A stretch of 64,000 nt of DNA, from positions 1 to 64,000 of the forward strand of contig NZ_LZGN01000018.1 in NCBI RefSeq assembly GCF_001690185.1, read 5' to 3'. Shown one piece after another: positions 9,273 to 17,938 of this stretch. The DNA is from Gilliamella sp. wkB308 (GTDB lineage: Bacteria; Pseudomonadota; Gammaproteobacteria; Enterobacterales; Orbaceae). Both the position numbers and the translations under genes were made by a program. Below the pieces are notes generated by a model. The model was not told where the DNA came from and ran no database searches. It saw nothing but the letters and a program-made list of their open reading frames with translations. The first letter of the stretch is position 1. Each line of letters starts with the position of its first letter.

Positions 9273-10316
9273 ATGGTTAATAAATTCAAAGCATTAGATT
9301 TTTTCTGCGGTGGCGGTGGTATGACTTACGGTTTAAAACAGTCAGGCATTGATGTTATTGCTGGAATTGATCTAGAATTGAATTGTAAAGAAACATATGA
9401 ATTAAATAATCTAGGCTCAACTTTTGTCCATGCAGATATTACAAAATTACCCTTAGCTTATTTTGAAAAACATTTTAATATAACTAAAAATGACGACTAT
9501 CTAGTTCTGGTTGGATGTAGCCCTTGCCAATATTATAGCTTAATTAATTCTTCTAAAGAGAAATCAAAAAAATCTAAGGATCTCTTATTAGACTTTCAGA
9601 AATTTATTAAATATTATAATCCTGGATATGTTTTAGTCGAAAATGTCCCGGGAATAGTAACCAATAAAGAAAGTGTTTTGCCTAAATTTTTAGCATTCCT
9701 CGAAAAGTTTGGGTATAAATATATTAAATATGATGTTGTTAATATGAGTGATTATGGTGTACCACAAACGCGCCGTAGATTCTCTTTAATTGCATCAAGA
9801 ATAGATGATATTGATTTACCCATTGCCGATAATAAAAAAGCAATTTTAAAAGATTTTATTGGTGTAAAGAATGGTTTTCCTAAAGTAAAAGCAGGTCATA
9901 AAGATTATTCTGATTTTAACCATTCAGTTGCTGGTCTTAGTGAAAAATCAATAAAAAGACTAGAAAAAACACCTCAAGATGGCGGAGATAGGCTGGCGTG
10001 GAAAGATGACGATGAATTACAACTAGAATGTTTTAAAGGGAAAGATCATCATTTCAAAGATACATTTGGAAGAATGTTCTGGGATAAACCTGGCTCAACT
10101 ATTACGACTAAATTTTTTAGCATTTCTAATGGAAGGTTTGCTCATCCGGAAGAAAACAGGGCTATTTCAATACGTGAAGGTGCAACCCTGCAAACCTTCC
10201 CTAAAAACTATATTTTTAAAACTAATAGCATGGCTGAAACCGCAAAACTCATAGGAAATGCAGTACCACCTGAATATGCTAAAAGGCTAGGAAAAGTGAT
10301 AACTAAAAGAAAATAA
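9273..10316 (+). CDS. DNA (cytosine-5-)-methyltransferase
   Basis: This 347-residue C5-methyltransferase has all main motifs in order: I, DFFCGGGG (9-16, AdoMet binding); IV, GCSPCQ with catalytic Cys85; VI, ENV (123-125); VIII, QTRRR (165-169); IX, REGATLQTFP (301-310); X, GNAVPP (329-334). The target-recognition region (about 180-280) is small, so it probably recognises one short site. The site is not deducible by eye. I use the ATG; an in-frame TTG lies 9 bases upstream and neither has a good ribosome binding site. It ends tail-to-tail, one base from the receiver-domain gene. Together with vsr it forms the methylation half of the island. Confidence 0.93.
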   Translation: MVNKFKALDFFCGGGGMTYGLKQSGIDVIAGIDLELNCKETYELNNLGSTFVHADITKLPLAYFEKHFNITKNDDYLVLVGCSPCQYYSLINSSKEKSKKSKDLLLDFQKFIKYYNPGYVLVENVPGIVTNKESVLPKFLAFLEKFGYKYIKYDVVNMSDYGVPQTRRRFSLIASRIDDIDLPIADNKKAILKDFIGVKNGFPKVKAGHKDYSDFNHSVAGLSEKSIKRLEKTPQDGGDRLAWKDDDELQLECFKGKDHHFKDTFGRMFWDKPGSTITTKFFSISNGRFAHPEENRAISIREGATLQTFPKNYIFKTNSMAETAKLIGNAVPPEYAKRLGKVITKRK

Positions 10317-10317
10317 A

Positions 10318-11973
10318 TTATTTTTTTTCTCTTTTTCGTCTAAGCCACTCAGATTCATCCAATCCAACTCTGGCAAGTTTAGCTGCGAAGTTATTTGCAA
10401 TTCGTTGTGCATGAGAATCTTTAATATCCATAATCCAAATAAAATTTCCATCAATCTCTGAGTTATATGACGAATGCTCACAAGAAGAATATACGGGAGT
10501 AAATGTATACTTTCCATTACTCATTACTGATACAACTTTGCCATTCAGAGTAGACTTAAATTTAATTGTTCGAACGTTATAAGTCTTATCATTCAATAAT
10601 AATCTAATTAATAGATTATTTTCTATTCCAATAAAAGTAAATTTCTTCGTTTTTTCGACTTTCTTCAAGGGTAAAAACAAAAAACGTCGTTCTTCATCAT
10701 CCCGGATCCGGACACAATCACATCTTTGTTGTATGCATAACCAATAATTTTTACTTTTTTCTTCTTTTATTACGCTACCAAGACTTAGTGTGGGAGTATA
10801 AGATGGAACCATGTAATTACTTTTGTGGTGAGTTAATGTTGAAAATAATTCATCAATATCCTCCATTTGTATAGGAGAAAAATAATAAGATATGTTGTCA
10901 ACCAAAGAGTTTTCAATATATTTATCTATTTGAGTCTTAGAAATGTTTTGGTTTTGGTTATGACTCGCCTTGTTAGATGTTTCTTGACACATTACCTCAA
11001 ACCCTTTTTTTTGCCATATTTTGAGTTCATTTCCACCAATATTAATAGAATTATTACCTATGTTGAGTATTTTTTGTTCTGATATTTTGTCATCAATCCA
11101 ATTATTAATATGCTCAATATTACACATCGATTCTATTTCTTCATAGTCAAATATTGCTCTAATACTTGTAGAAATAGATTCTTTAAGTAATTCAGAAGCC
11201 TCATCCATTATGGGCAATAGTGCTCTGTGAGCTAAAAAAGCCGGATCCATACTTTTATTATAAATGTTCAATAATTTAGAGCTATTACTGCGAATACTTG
11301 TTATAGCATTTAATACAACATTAGAGATTAAACCTTCTGTCATTTTAGTAAATTCAGTTAATAAAAAATCTGGCAAACATTCATATGTTACAATCCATTC
11401 TTTCAAATTCGCATTATGTTTTAGTGTAGAAGCTAGATAAGGTTTTCCTCGTACGATAATCTTGATAGAAGAATTACTAAGAGTATTTTCAGTTGATTTT
11501 TCAAAATCATTACATCCCTTATGTTCTAAAGTTTTCTTAATTTTATCAAGAATTGCTTCGAGATTAGTTTCACCTGTATAAACCATTATTAATTTTAAGC
11601 AATTTGGTTGTTCATTCATAATTTTTTGTATTAACTTTAGTGTAAAAACTCCTCTAGGGTCATATTCCTCCTCATCTTCTTCCTCATTAATAGATTCATG
11701 ACTATTTTGCTCAATATCAATTTTCCAATCCAAAACAGTTATATCTGCTTTTTTTGCCAATTCAATAATATTTTCCAAATCACCCTGATATCGAGGTTGA
11801 TTCAATGCACATAATTTTTTTGCTTTCGAAAAAATATTGATAAGTTCATTACCATCAAGAGAATTATCAGTTTTGTCTAGTGAGAAAATTTCATCATCAA
11901 CAAATAAAATGTTTTGAATATATTTATTAGCGATCTCTTTTGAAGAATTGAAAAAATTTGAATTTGTAGCCAT
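10318..11973 (-). CDS. receiver-domain protein with a large C-terminal region, partner of the GHKL ATPase
   Basis: The N-terminal ~140 residues look like a response-regulator receiver domain: hydrophobic strand plus acidic pair ILFVDDE (Asp26, Asp27), a predicted phospho-acceptor Asp82 in TVLDW, and Thr133 in MVYTGE. A Glu/Asp-rich insertion (about 93-105) lies in the domain. The remaining ~400 residues have no DNA-binding domain I recognise; the end carries RVGLDESEWLRR. Receiver proteins of this unusual kind are known beside GHKL ATPases in restriction-type loci (recalled family knowledge). It starts 5 bases after the GHKL gene, so the two are one operon and probably a signalling pair. Output function unknown. 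Confidence 0.82.
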   Translation of the reverse strand: MATNSNFFNSSKEIANKYIQNILFVDDEIFSLDKTDNSLDGNELINIFSKAKKLCALNQPRYQGDLENIIELAKKADITVLDWKIDIEQNSHESINEEEDEEEYDPRGVFTLKLIQKIMNEQPNCLKLIMVYTGETNLEAILDKIKKTLEHKGCNDFEKSTENTLSNSSIKIIVRGKPYLASTLKHNANLKEWIVTYECLPDFLLTEFTKMTEGLISNVVLNAITSIRSNSSKLLNIYNKSMDPAFLAHRALLPIMDEASELLKESISTSIRAIFDYEEIESMCNIEHINNWIDDKISEQKILNIGNNSINIGGNELKIWQKKGFEVMCQETSNKASHNQNQNISKTQIDKYIENSLVDNISYYFSPIQMEDIDELFSTLTHHKSNYMVPSYTPTLSLGSVIKEEKSKNYWLCIQQRCDCVRIRDDEERRFLFLPLKKVEKTKKFTFIGIENNLLIRLLLNDKTYNVRTIKFKSTLNGKVVSVMSNGKYTFTPVYSSCEHSSYNSEIDGNFIWIMDIKDSHAQRIANNFAAKLARVGLDESEWLRRKREKK

Positions 11974-11978
11974 TAAAA

Positions 11979-14972
11979 TTAATCCTTTTTCATTATTTTA
12001 AATGTTACTGAAGAGCCTTCTCTTGGAGATTCTAAAAGATATAACTCATAATTTTCACTCTGTAACACCTCACGACTGATATGTAATCCCATACCCCGAC
12101 CATTTGATTTTCTGGAAAAACCTAATTCAAATATTTTTTCTACATCTTTTGGTGATATTTCAACGCCATTATTAGAAATATAAAAACCTTGGTCGTCGGC
12201 ATGAAGACGAATTATTTTCTCGGCTACATTCGACTCATTAAGCCAATAGATAGCATTGTCAATTAAATTAACAAAAACCGGATAGAACGTTGAACGAAAA
12301 CCATACAATGTACTTTTACTAAACCCTTTAGTGCTTTTTAGTTGAATATTATGTCTTTCAAAACGAGCACCAAAAAGGTCGATTAAGAAAATTTTAATAT
12401 CATTAGCTTTTATATGTTCTCTATTTCGGTAAAGCCTACGATTAAGCGGCGTAAATAATGTTAAATAGCCATCTAAGTGTTCAAAATTAATTTTTATGTT
12501 TTTATAAACATGCTCGAGCTTTTCATTAACTTCTGCCCAAACTTTTAAATCCTGAATACTGCTACGAATGGATTTAACGGTACTGCTAAATTCATGATGG
12601 ATCACTCCCACAGCAAGGCCTAATTGACTTAATTCTATATCAGCTTGAACTCTTTCTCGCAATTCATCTAATTCTTCCGATATAGAATCATACATTTGAT
12701 CACTTGTAACTATCTGTTCATTATTATCTTTTTGAAAATAAACATTCTGTAATTGCTTTGTTATGCTATCAAATATCTCGGTTGCTCTATTCTTTTCATT
12801 TAATATTTCATTTTCCAGTTCTTTACGTTTATCAACAAGATCAAAGTCATCACTATTATTTATATTTAATGACTTAAAACTATCCTTAATCTCTTTAATT
12901 TTATCTTCTAAACCTATCATCAGCTCACTGGCAACATGAGCTACATTTTTAGATACTTCAGCTAAAGCTTGTTTAGTTTCTCTTTCAGTAATAGTTGCTA
13001 TTTGATATGCTTGAGTAGATATGGCATCAACAGCTTGCTCTAAGCGTTTTCGCTTACTAATTTCAACATGTAAATCATGAGAAATATCTTCAATATAAAT
13101 ATCAATTTTATTAAAAGCATCTTTAAAAATACCGCTTTCTAACAAAGCAAATTCCAATCCATATGCTTCAAAATCTTTACGCGTATCTTTAGAAATTGTA
13201 AAACCTCTAGGAATTGGAATGCGAATTTTTTCTATATATTCAGATAATTGACTTCTAGCCGATATCTCTAAATTTAGAATAGCGTTAGTAAGTTCTTCAG
13301 AATCGCTAATATAACTAAGACTATTTAGATCATTTTCCAATGAAGCAATAATTTTTTCTACATGTCGAGCAAAAACATCATTCTTTAAATCATCAAAAAA
13401 ATTATTCAATGATTTTTGAAATTTATCTTTACGCGCCTTCGCTCTTTTTTCGTGTTTTTTTAATGCTTCATAATGAGCTTCTCTTTCAGCACGTTTTTCA
13501 GCCCAAACTTTAGACTTTGGACCACCATCCTCACGAAAAAAATCAACAGCCAATTGTTCAAAAAAGTTTTTTAGTATGCTTCTCAATTGTCGATAAGCTT
13601 TATTTTCAATAAAGCCTTCACGTCCCGCTTTTTCTTTTAATTCAAAATTGATATCTTGTTTTAAATCGATAACACCAAACATTCTTCGGAAAGAAAAAAA
13701 ATACACAGATGCTTTTTTGGTTCTATTTTTTTCAATATCAAGCCAATCAAAATCTGAATCACCGTAGGGTAAAATTCTTATATTATCTTTATATAAATAC
13801 AATCCTCCATACTTATCTGCTTTAGCAAAGATGCGGTTATAATTTTCGGCATCAATGATCGATTGTTTCAATAAACCTTGTATATAAGCAAAATTAATAC
13901 TGAAAGCACCGCATTGTGTTTCTCTATAACTATTACCATTCCAGATTATCTTATGATCAAATTCATTTTCTTGGAAAATTTTAACCTTGCCAGAAAATTG
14001 ACCATACTTGTCAAATTCACCTTGTATATGGTGATCAACAAATGTAAAATCTTCAGGTATAAAGAAATTATCTTTATCAAATAAATTACTATATGTTCCA
14101 TCATCAGATTTATAATCACGAAAAGCGGTAATGATTTGGGGTTTAGGATGATTTGGTGTCATAGTATTGGTAAAGCCCAATAACATCTTTTCTATTTTCG
14201 TGGCTATATTTCTTTTTTTATCGCCATCTATATCATCATTTAAGTTCTCATTCACTGGCTGAATATAAAAATGCGTGCCAGAATTGTCACGAGATAAGGA
14301 AAATCCCTTATTTTCATCTGAGTTTACATCAATTAAAGTTTTATTTAATGTTAAACAATCAACTTTAAATTTTTGAATAGTTTTTATAATTTTTTCCGCT
14401 GGTTCTCTGTCGATTTCATTTTTATTTACCAGAAACGATAAAGAGTCAATAACTTCTTGCTTCATTGATTCTATTTGTTCTATAGTTGGCAGAATTTCAA
14501 ACTCTTTAACAGGAATCGTAATATCATCTAAATTAATATTAGGTAGTTCAAATATTTCCCAGTTAATAAAAGCCGCGACTATTTTGTTATGATTATTTAT
14601 ACTTTTTGCTCTGGTTAAAATTAGAACTTGGCTACCAACAGATGCTATTGCTAAACGACCAATACCTTTTTCACCTGTAATGGGTCTAAATGGCTTAGAT
14701 TTATCGATAGGAGGGGAAGCTATTTTTGAATTTATTACTTTACTATCAGTACCTAAAGTCAACCATCGTGACTCAAAATCTTCTTTGGTCATCCCTATAC
14801 CGTTATCTCGTAAAATAAACAATTTATTTACACGGAAATAATCTACATCAACGTTATCTGCATAGGCATCATAAGCATTTTTAAATAGCTCATTAATTGC
14901 AGTAGGAATCCCAGCTATTTGTTGCCGACCAAGTAAATCCAATGTCCTTGCTTTTGTTTTAAATTTAGCCAT
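11979..14972 (-). CDS. double GHKL ATPase: N-terminal MutL/Hsp90-like module, coiled coil, C-terminal histidine-kinase-like module
   Basis: This 997-residue protein has two separate GHKL ATP-binding modules. The N-terminal one has ELFKNAYDA (28-36), DNGIGM (56-61) and GEKGIGRLA (100-108), the pattern of MutL, Hsp90 and MORC-like ATPases. The centre (about 490-770) is charged and coiled-coil-like. The C-terminal one has an H-box-like GVIHHEF (His792/793), an N box NLIDNAIYWL (about 902-911), SNNGVEI and NGRGMGL (about 957-963), as in sensor kinases. No membrane or sensor domain is visible, so it is cytosolic. It is transcribed into the receiver gene. MORC-like GHKL proteins are known from restriction-modification neighbourhoods. 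Kinase activity is inference. Confidence 0.85.
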   Translation of the reverse strand: MAKFKTKARTLDLLGRQQIAGIPTAINELFKNAYDAYADNVDVDYFRVNKLFILRDNGIGMTKEDFESRWLTLGTDSKVINSKIASPPIDKSKPFRPITGEKGIGRLAIASVGSQVLILTRAKSINNHNKIVAAFINWEIFELPNINLDDITIPVKEFEILPTIEQIESMKQEVIDSLSFLVNKNEIDREPAEKIIKTIQKFKVDCLTLNKTLIDVNSDENKGFSLSRDNSGTHFYIQPVNENLNDDIDGDKKRNIATKIEKMLLGFTNTMTPNHPKPQIITAFRDYKSDDGTYSNLFDKDNFFIPEDFTFVDHHIQGEFDKYGQFSGKVKIFQENEFDHKIIWNGNSYRETQCGAFSINFAYIQGLLKQSIIDAENYNRIFAKADKYGGLYLYKDNIRILPYGDSDFDWLDIEKNRTKKASVYFFSFRRMFGVIDLKQDINFELKEKAGREGFIENKAYRQLRSILKNFFEQLAVDFFREDGGPKSKVWAEKRAEREAHYEALKKHEKRAKARKDKFQKSLNNFFDDLKNDVFARHVEKIIASLENDLNSLSYISDSEELTNAILNLEISARSQLSEYIEKIRIPIPRGFTISKDTRKDFEAYGLEFALLESGIFKDAFNKIDIYIEDISHDLHVEISKRKRLEQAVDAISTQAYQIATITERETKQALAEVSKNVAHVASELMIGLEDKIKEIKDSFKSLNINNSDDFDLVDKRKELENEILNEKNRATEIFDSITKQLQNVYFQKDNNEQIVTSDQMYDSISEELDELRERVQADIELSQLGLAVGVIHHEFSSTVKSIRSSIQDLKVWAEVNEKLEHVYKNIKINFEHLDGYLTLFTPLNRRLYRNREHIKANDIKIFLIDLFGARFERHNIQLKSTKGFSKSTLYGFRSTFYPVFVNLIDNAIYWLNESNVAEKIIRLHADDQGFYISNNGVEISPKDVEKIFELGFSRKSNGRGMGLHISREVLQSENYELYLLESPREGSSVTFKIMKKD

Positions 14973-15024
14973 TTTTATAGACCTTATTCAAACGAATAAT
15001 TTTTCACATTAGTTTTATTAAAAA

Positions 15025-15042
15025 TATACTAAATATACTAAA
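15025..15042. repeat. tandem 9-base repeat in the divergent GHKL/vsr promoter region
   Basis: TATACTAAA occurs twice back to back, followed by TAC, in the 122-base gap between the divergent GHKL gene and vsr. Tandem sites at such a position could be an operator for an island regulator, for example the small winged-helix-like protein. The gap is very A/T-rich, so chance is possible. Confidence 0.35.
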
Positions 15043-15094
15043 TACAATAAAATAATCAATATAAATAATTCTTTAATTTTTATTTGAATTTTCC

Positions 15095-15575
15095 ATGCCT
15101 GACATTCACAATAAAGAAATTCGTAGAAAAAATATGCAAGCAGTAAAAACAGCAAATACACTTATTGAAAAGCATATCTCAGTTTTTAACTGAATTAGAT
15201 ATTCAATTTTATACACAAGATAAATCTCTTCCAGGTAAACCAGATTTTGTGATAGAAAATTATAAAGCTGTTATTTTCACTCATGGCTGTTTCTGGCATC
15301 AACATAATTGCTATTTATTTAACATACCTCAAACCAGAAAAGAATTTTGGACAAGAAAACTTAATCAAAATCAAATAAGGGATCAAAGAAATATTTCCGA
15401 TTTAACTAGCCAAGGGTGGAAAGTATTAGTTATATGGGGTTGTGCTTTAAAAGGAAAATATAAATTAACCGATCTTGATTTAAAAGAAAGAATAGAAGAA
15501 TGGTTATGCGCTCATTCACATAATGCAGAAATTGAAATAAACGGATTAAAAAAAACTAACTATGCTTTAAGCTAA
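15095..15575 (+). pseudogene. vsr: very short patch repair endonuclease Vsr, frameshifted
   Basis: Vsr nicks T:G mismatches that arise from deamination of 5-methylcytosine. From the ATG at 15095 the frame reads a typical Vsr start (MPDIHNKEIRRKNM, then TLIEK) but ends at a TGA at 15191. The rest, ISQFLTELD, SLPGKPDFV, FTHGCFWHQHNCY and VIWGCALKG, is in another frame. Aligned on E. coli Vsr, residue 27 is represented by a single base (15173), so two bases are missing. The break separates Glu25 from Asp51 of the active site. An internal TTG at 15165 could give a shortened 136-residue protein. Sequencing error is also possible. Confidence 0.82.
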
Positions 15576-15791
15576 TTCCCATGGTAAATCTCGCCGATTA
15601 TTTACGGGTTTTAATACACCTTCATTTCTTAATGATTGTGCTGCCCAGCGAACATCATATTGCCAAGTATAAAGTCTATCGCCAGAATTCTTTAAATCAG
15701 TTTCATAACGTTCCCAAATATATTTACTCACCTCCCTTGGCCACCCTTTTCCTCCTAAATGATTTAACGCCTCAATAATCCAATCTTTCAT
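15567..15791 (-). CDS. small winged-helix-like protein of the island
   Basis: This 74-residue protein is rich in aromatic and charged residues (VSKYIWERYE, YTWQYDVRWAAQSLRNEG and a C-terminal DLPWELA). Helices followed by a short strand ending in xWEL resemble the winged-helix domains found at the ends of Mrr-type restriction proteins and in small proteins near restriction loci. I choose the ATG at 15791 (AGAG 5 bases upstream); earlier ATGs at 15806 and 15812 are possible. It converges on vsr with a 9-base overlap. It may be a regulator or DNA-binding subunit; this is inference. Confidence 0.6.
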   Translation of the reverse strand: MKDWIIEALNHLGGKGWPREVSKYIWERYETDLKNSGDRLYTWQYDVRWAAQSLRNEGVLKPVNNRRDLPWELA

Positions 15792-15941
15792 TATTACTCT
15801 GTTCATAATCATACCGTTACATAATAAATATTTAATAGAATTATTATATTTTCTCTATTAATAAGCATGACTTCTTAAAGAAAATCATTTTCAATTCATC
15901 CTACATTTTATTTATACAATGCTAACTTAATTGCACTTTAC

Positions 15942-15967
15942 TGGCAGAATTAACTGCCACTTTTTTT
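15942..15967 (+). terminator. plus-strand terminator after the island
   Basis: TGGCAG and CTGCCA (loop AATTAA) are followed by C and seven T on the plus strand. The only plus-strand gene upstream is vsr. If this is its terminator, the vsr transcript runs antisense across the small winged-helix gene. The T run touches the 3' end of dppF on the other strand. Confidence 0.6.
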
Positions 15968-16958
15968 AATTTTTTTCTTCTACGCAAAAACAAGCAACTT
16001 TATGTTCATTATAATTAATAAGCTTTGGCTGCTGAGATGTACAACGTGAAAATGCCCAACGGCATCGAGCATGAAAAGCACAACCTAAAGGTGGATCTAG
16101 TGGGCTTGGTAATTCTCCTTCTAATTTAATTCTATCTCGCCTTAGATCGGGATTTAATCTTGGTGTTGCCGATAAAAGTGCTTGTGTGTATGGATGTTGA
16201 GGATGATGATAGATTTCATCTTTTAGACCTTGTTCAACACAACGACCTAAATACATCACCATGACTTCATCAGCAATATGCTCAACAACCGAAAGGTCGT
16301 GAGAAATAAATATATAAGATAACCCAAGATCTTGTTGCAAATCCATCATTAAATTGAGGACTTGTGCACGCACTGAAACATCCAATGCTGAAACGGGTTC
16401 ATCAGCAACCACGACTTCGGGATCAAGCATTAAACCTCTTGCGATAGCAATACGCTGGCGTTGTCCACCCGAAAACATATGAGGATAACGATTATAAAAC
16501 TCTTCTTTTAATCCAACTTTTTGCATCATTGATAGTACTTTTGCTTTACGATCACTTGCCGTTAAATCTGTATTGATAATAAGAGGTTCTTCTAATATCG
16601 AGCCGATTTTTTTACGTGGGTTTAATGATGAATAGGGGTTTTGGAAAACGATTTGTATTTTTTGTCGACGTAATTTTTGCGCTTGAGGATCATCATTCAA
16701 TAGATTCTGATCTTTAAAATACATTTCACCAGAAGTTGGTTTTTCAATCATTGTTAGTAATCGGGCTAATGAGGATTTACCACATCCTGATTCCCCAACA
16801 ATCGCAAGGGTTTTGCCTTTACCTAATGTAAAAGAAACACCATCAACCGCTTTAACTTGTTTTGTTTCCGAAAAGAAACCGGTTTTTACAGAATAATATT
16901 TTTTCAAGTTTCTGGCATCAAGCAGTAATTCGCTATTTTCCATATTATTGTTGTTCAT
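15966..16958 (-). CDS. dppF: dipeptide ABC transporter ATP-binding protein DppF
   Basis: This is one of the two ABC ATPases of the dipeptide importer. It shows Walker [10 protein letters not shown], signature [14 protein letters not shown], Walker [12 protein letters not shown] and the C-terminal oligopeptide-transporter extension with cysteines ([15 protein letters not shown]) of Dpp/Opp ATPases. The ATG at 16958 is used because AAGGA lies upstream; a GTG at 16976 is an alternative. It overlaps dppD by 14 bases. Last gene of dppABCDF. Dpp and Opp subunits are hard to separate by eye; the operon layout favours Dpp. Confidence 0.92.
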   Translation of the reverse strand: MNNNNMENSELLLDARNLKKYYSVKTGFFSETKQVKAVDGVSFTLGKGKTLAIVGESGCGKSSLARLLTMIEKPTSGEMYFKDQNLLNDDPQAQKLRRQKIQIVFQNPYSSLNPRKKIGSILEEPLIINTDLTASDRKAKVLSMMQKVGLKEEFYNRYPHMFSGGQRQRIAIARGLMLDPEVVVADEPVSALDVSVRAQVLNLMMDLQQDLGLSYIFISHDLSVVEHIADEVMVMYLGRCVEQGLKDEIYHHPQHPYTQALLSATPRLNPDLRRDRIKLEGELPSPLDPPLGCAFHARCRWAFSRCTSQQPKLINYNEHKVACFCVEEKN

Positions 16959-17925
16959 ATTGAGGTATTCCTTCACGCGATAATGGATAATGACATTTTA
17001 CTTTCCTTGCTTTTGAATAACTGATTAATAATGGTTCTTCGGTATAACAGCGCTCATTTGCATAAGGACAACGAGGATTAAGTAAACAGCCCGTAGGTCG
17101 ATCGTATTTACCCGGTACAACACCTGCTAACGATTCTAACCTTTCTTTATCTTGAGTAAACTCAGGAAGTGAGCGTAATAATGCTTGGGTATAAGGATGT
17201 AACGGTTCTTTAAAGATAATTTCAGCATTACCTATTTCCAAAACTTGCCCTGCATACATCACAATAATTTTTTGTGCGGCTTCGGAAACTAATGCTAAAT
17301 CATGGGTTATAAGAACTAATGCCATGTTATTTTTACGTTGTAACTCAAGCAATAACTCAATAATTTGCCCCTGAATGGTAACATCTAATGCGGTTGTCGG
17401 CTCATCAGCAATTAAGAGTTTAGGATTGCATGCAATTGCGATTGCGATCATTACACGTTGGCTCATCCCGCCTGACAACTGATGCGGATAAACACTTAAA
17501 CGATTTTCAGCATCTGGAATACCCACTAATTTAAGCAACTCAATCGCTTTTGCTTTAAGTGTTTTTTTATTGCCACCTTGGTGAATTTTCAATGTTTCAA
17601 TAATTTGATAACCGATGGTGAAACATGGATTCAAGCTAGTCATTGGATCTTGGAAGATCATAGCCACATCTGCACCCACAATTTTACGACGCATTTTGTT
17701 GGAAAGTTGTTGAAGATTTTTGCCATCAAAATGTAATGCTTTGGCAGCTACGTTGCCAGGAAAATCAATTAATCCCATTATGGCGAGTGAACTAACTGAT
17801 TTACCTGAGCCAGATTCTCCGACTATTCCGACTACTTCTCCTTCTTCAACATTATAACTAATATGATCTACGGCTTTAAAGCCACTAAATTCTACTGATA
17901 ATTCTTTTACTTCTAATAATGCCAT
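16945..17925 (-). CDS. dppD: dipeptide ABC transporter ATP-binding protein DppD
   Basis: This 326-residue ABC ATPase has Walker [10 protein letters not shown], signature [15 protein letters not shown], Walker [13 protein letters not shown] and a C-terminal cysteine cluster ([15 protein letters not shown]) shared by DppD/OppD. It pairs with DppF to power import. It starts 13 bases after dppC and overlaps dppF. Confidence 0.93.
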   Translation of the reverse strand: MALLEVKELSVEFSGFKAVDHISYNVEEGEVVGIVGESGSGKSVSSLAIMGLIDFPGNVAAKALHFDGKNLQQLSNKMRRKIVGADVAMIFQDPMTSLNPCFTIGYQIIETLKIHQGGNKKTLKAKAIELLKLVGIPDAENRLSVYPHQLSGGMSQRVMIAIAIACNPKLLIADEPTTALDVTIQGQIIELLLELQRKNNMALVLITHDLALVSEAAQKIIVMYAGQVLEIGNAEIIFKEPLHPYTQALLRSLPEFTQDKERLESLAGVVPGKYDRPTGCLLNPRCPYANERCYTEEPLLISYSKARKVKCHYPLSREGIPQYEQQ

Positions 17926-17938
17926 GACTGTATCTCCA

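Noticed and set aside
9273..15791. Mobile element or prophage carrying the island
   Set aside because: No integrase, transposase, tRNA target or flanking direct repeat was found next to the island.
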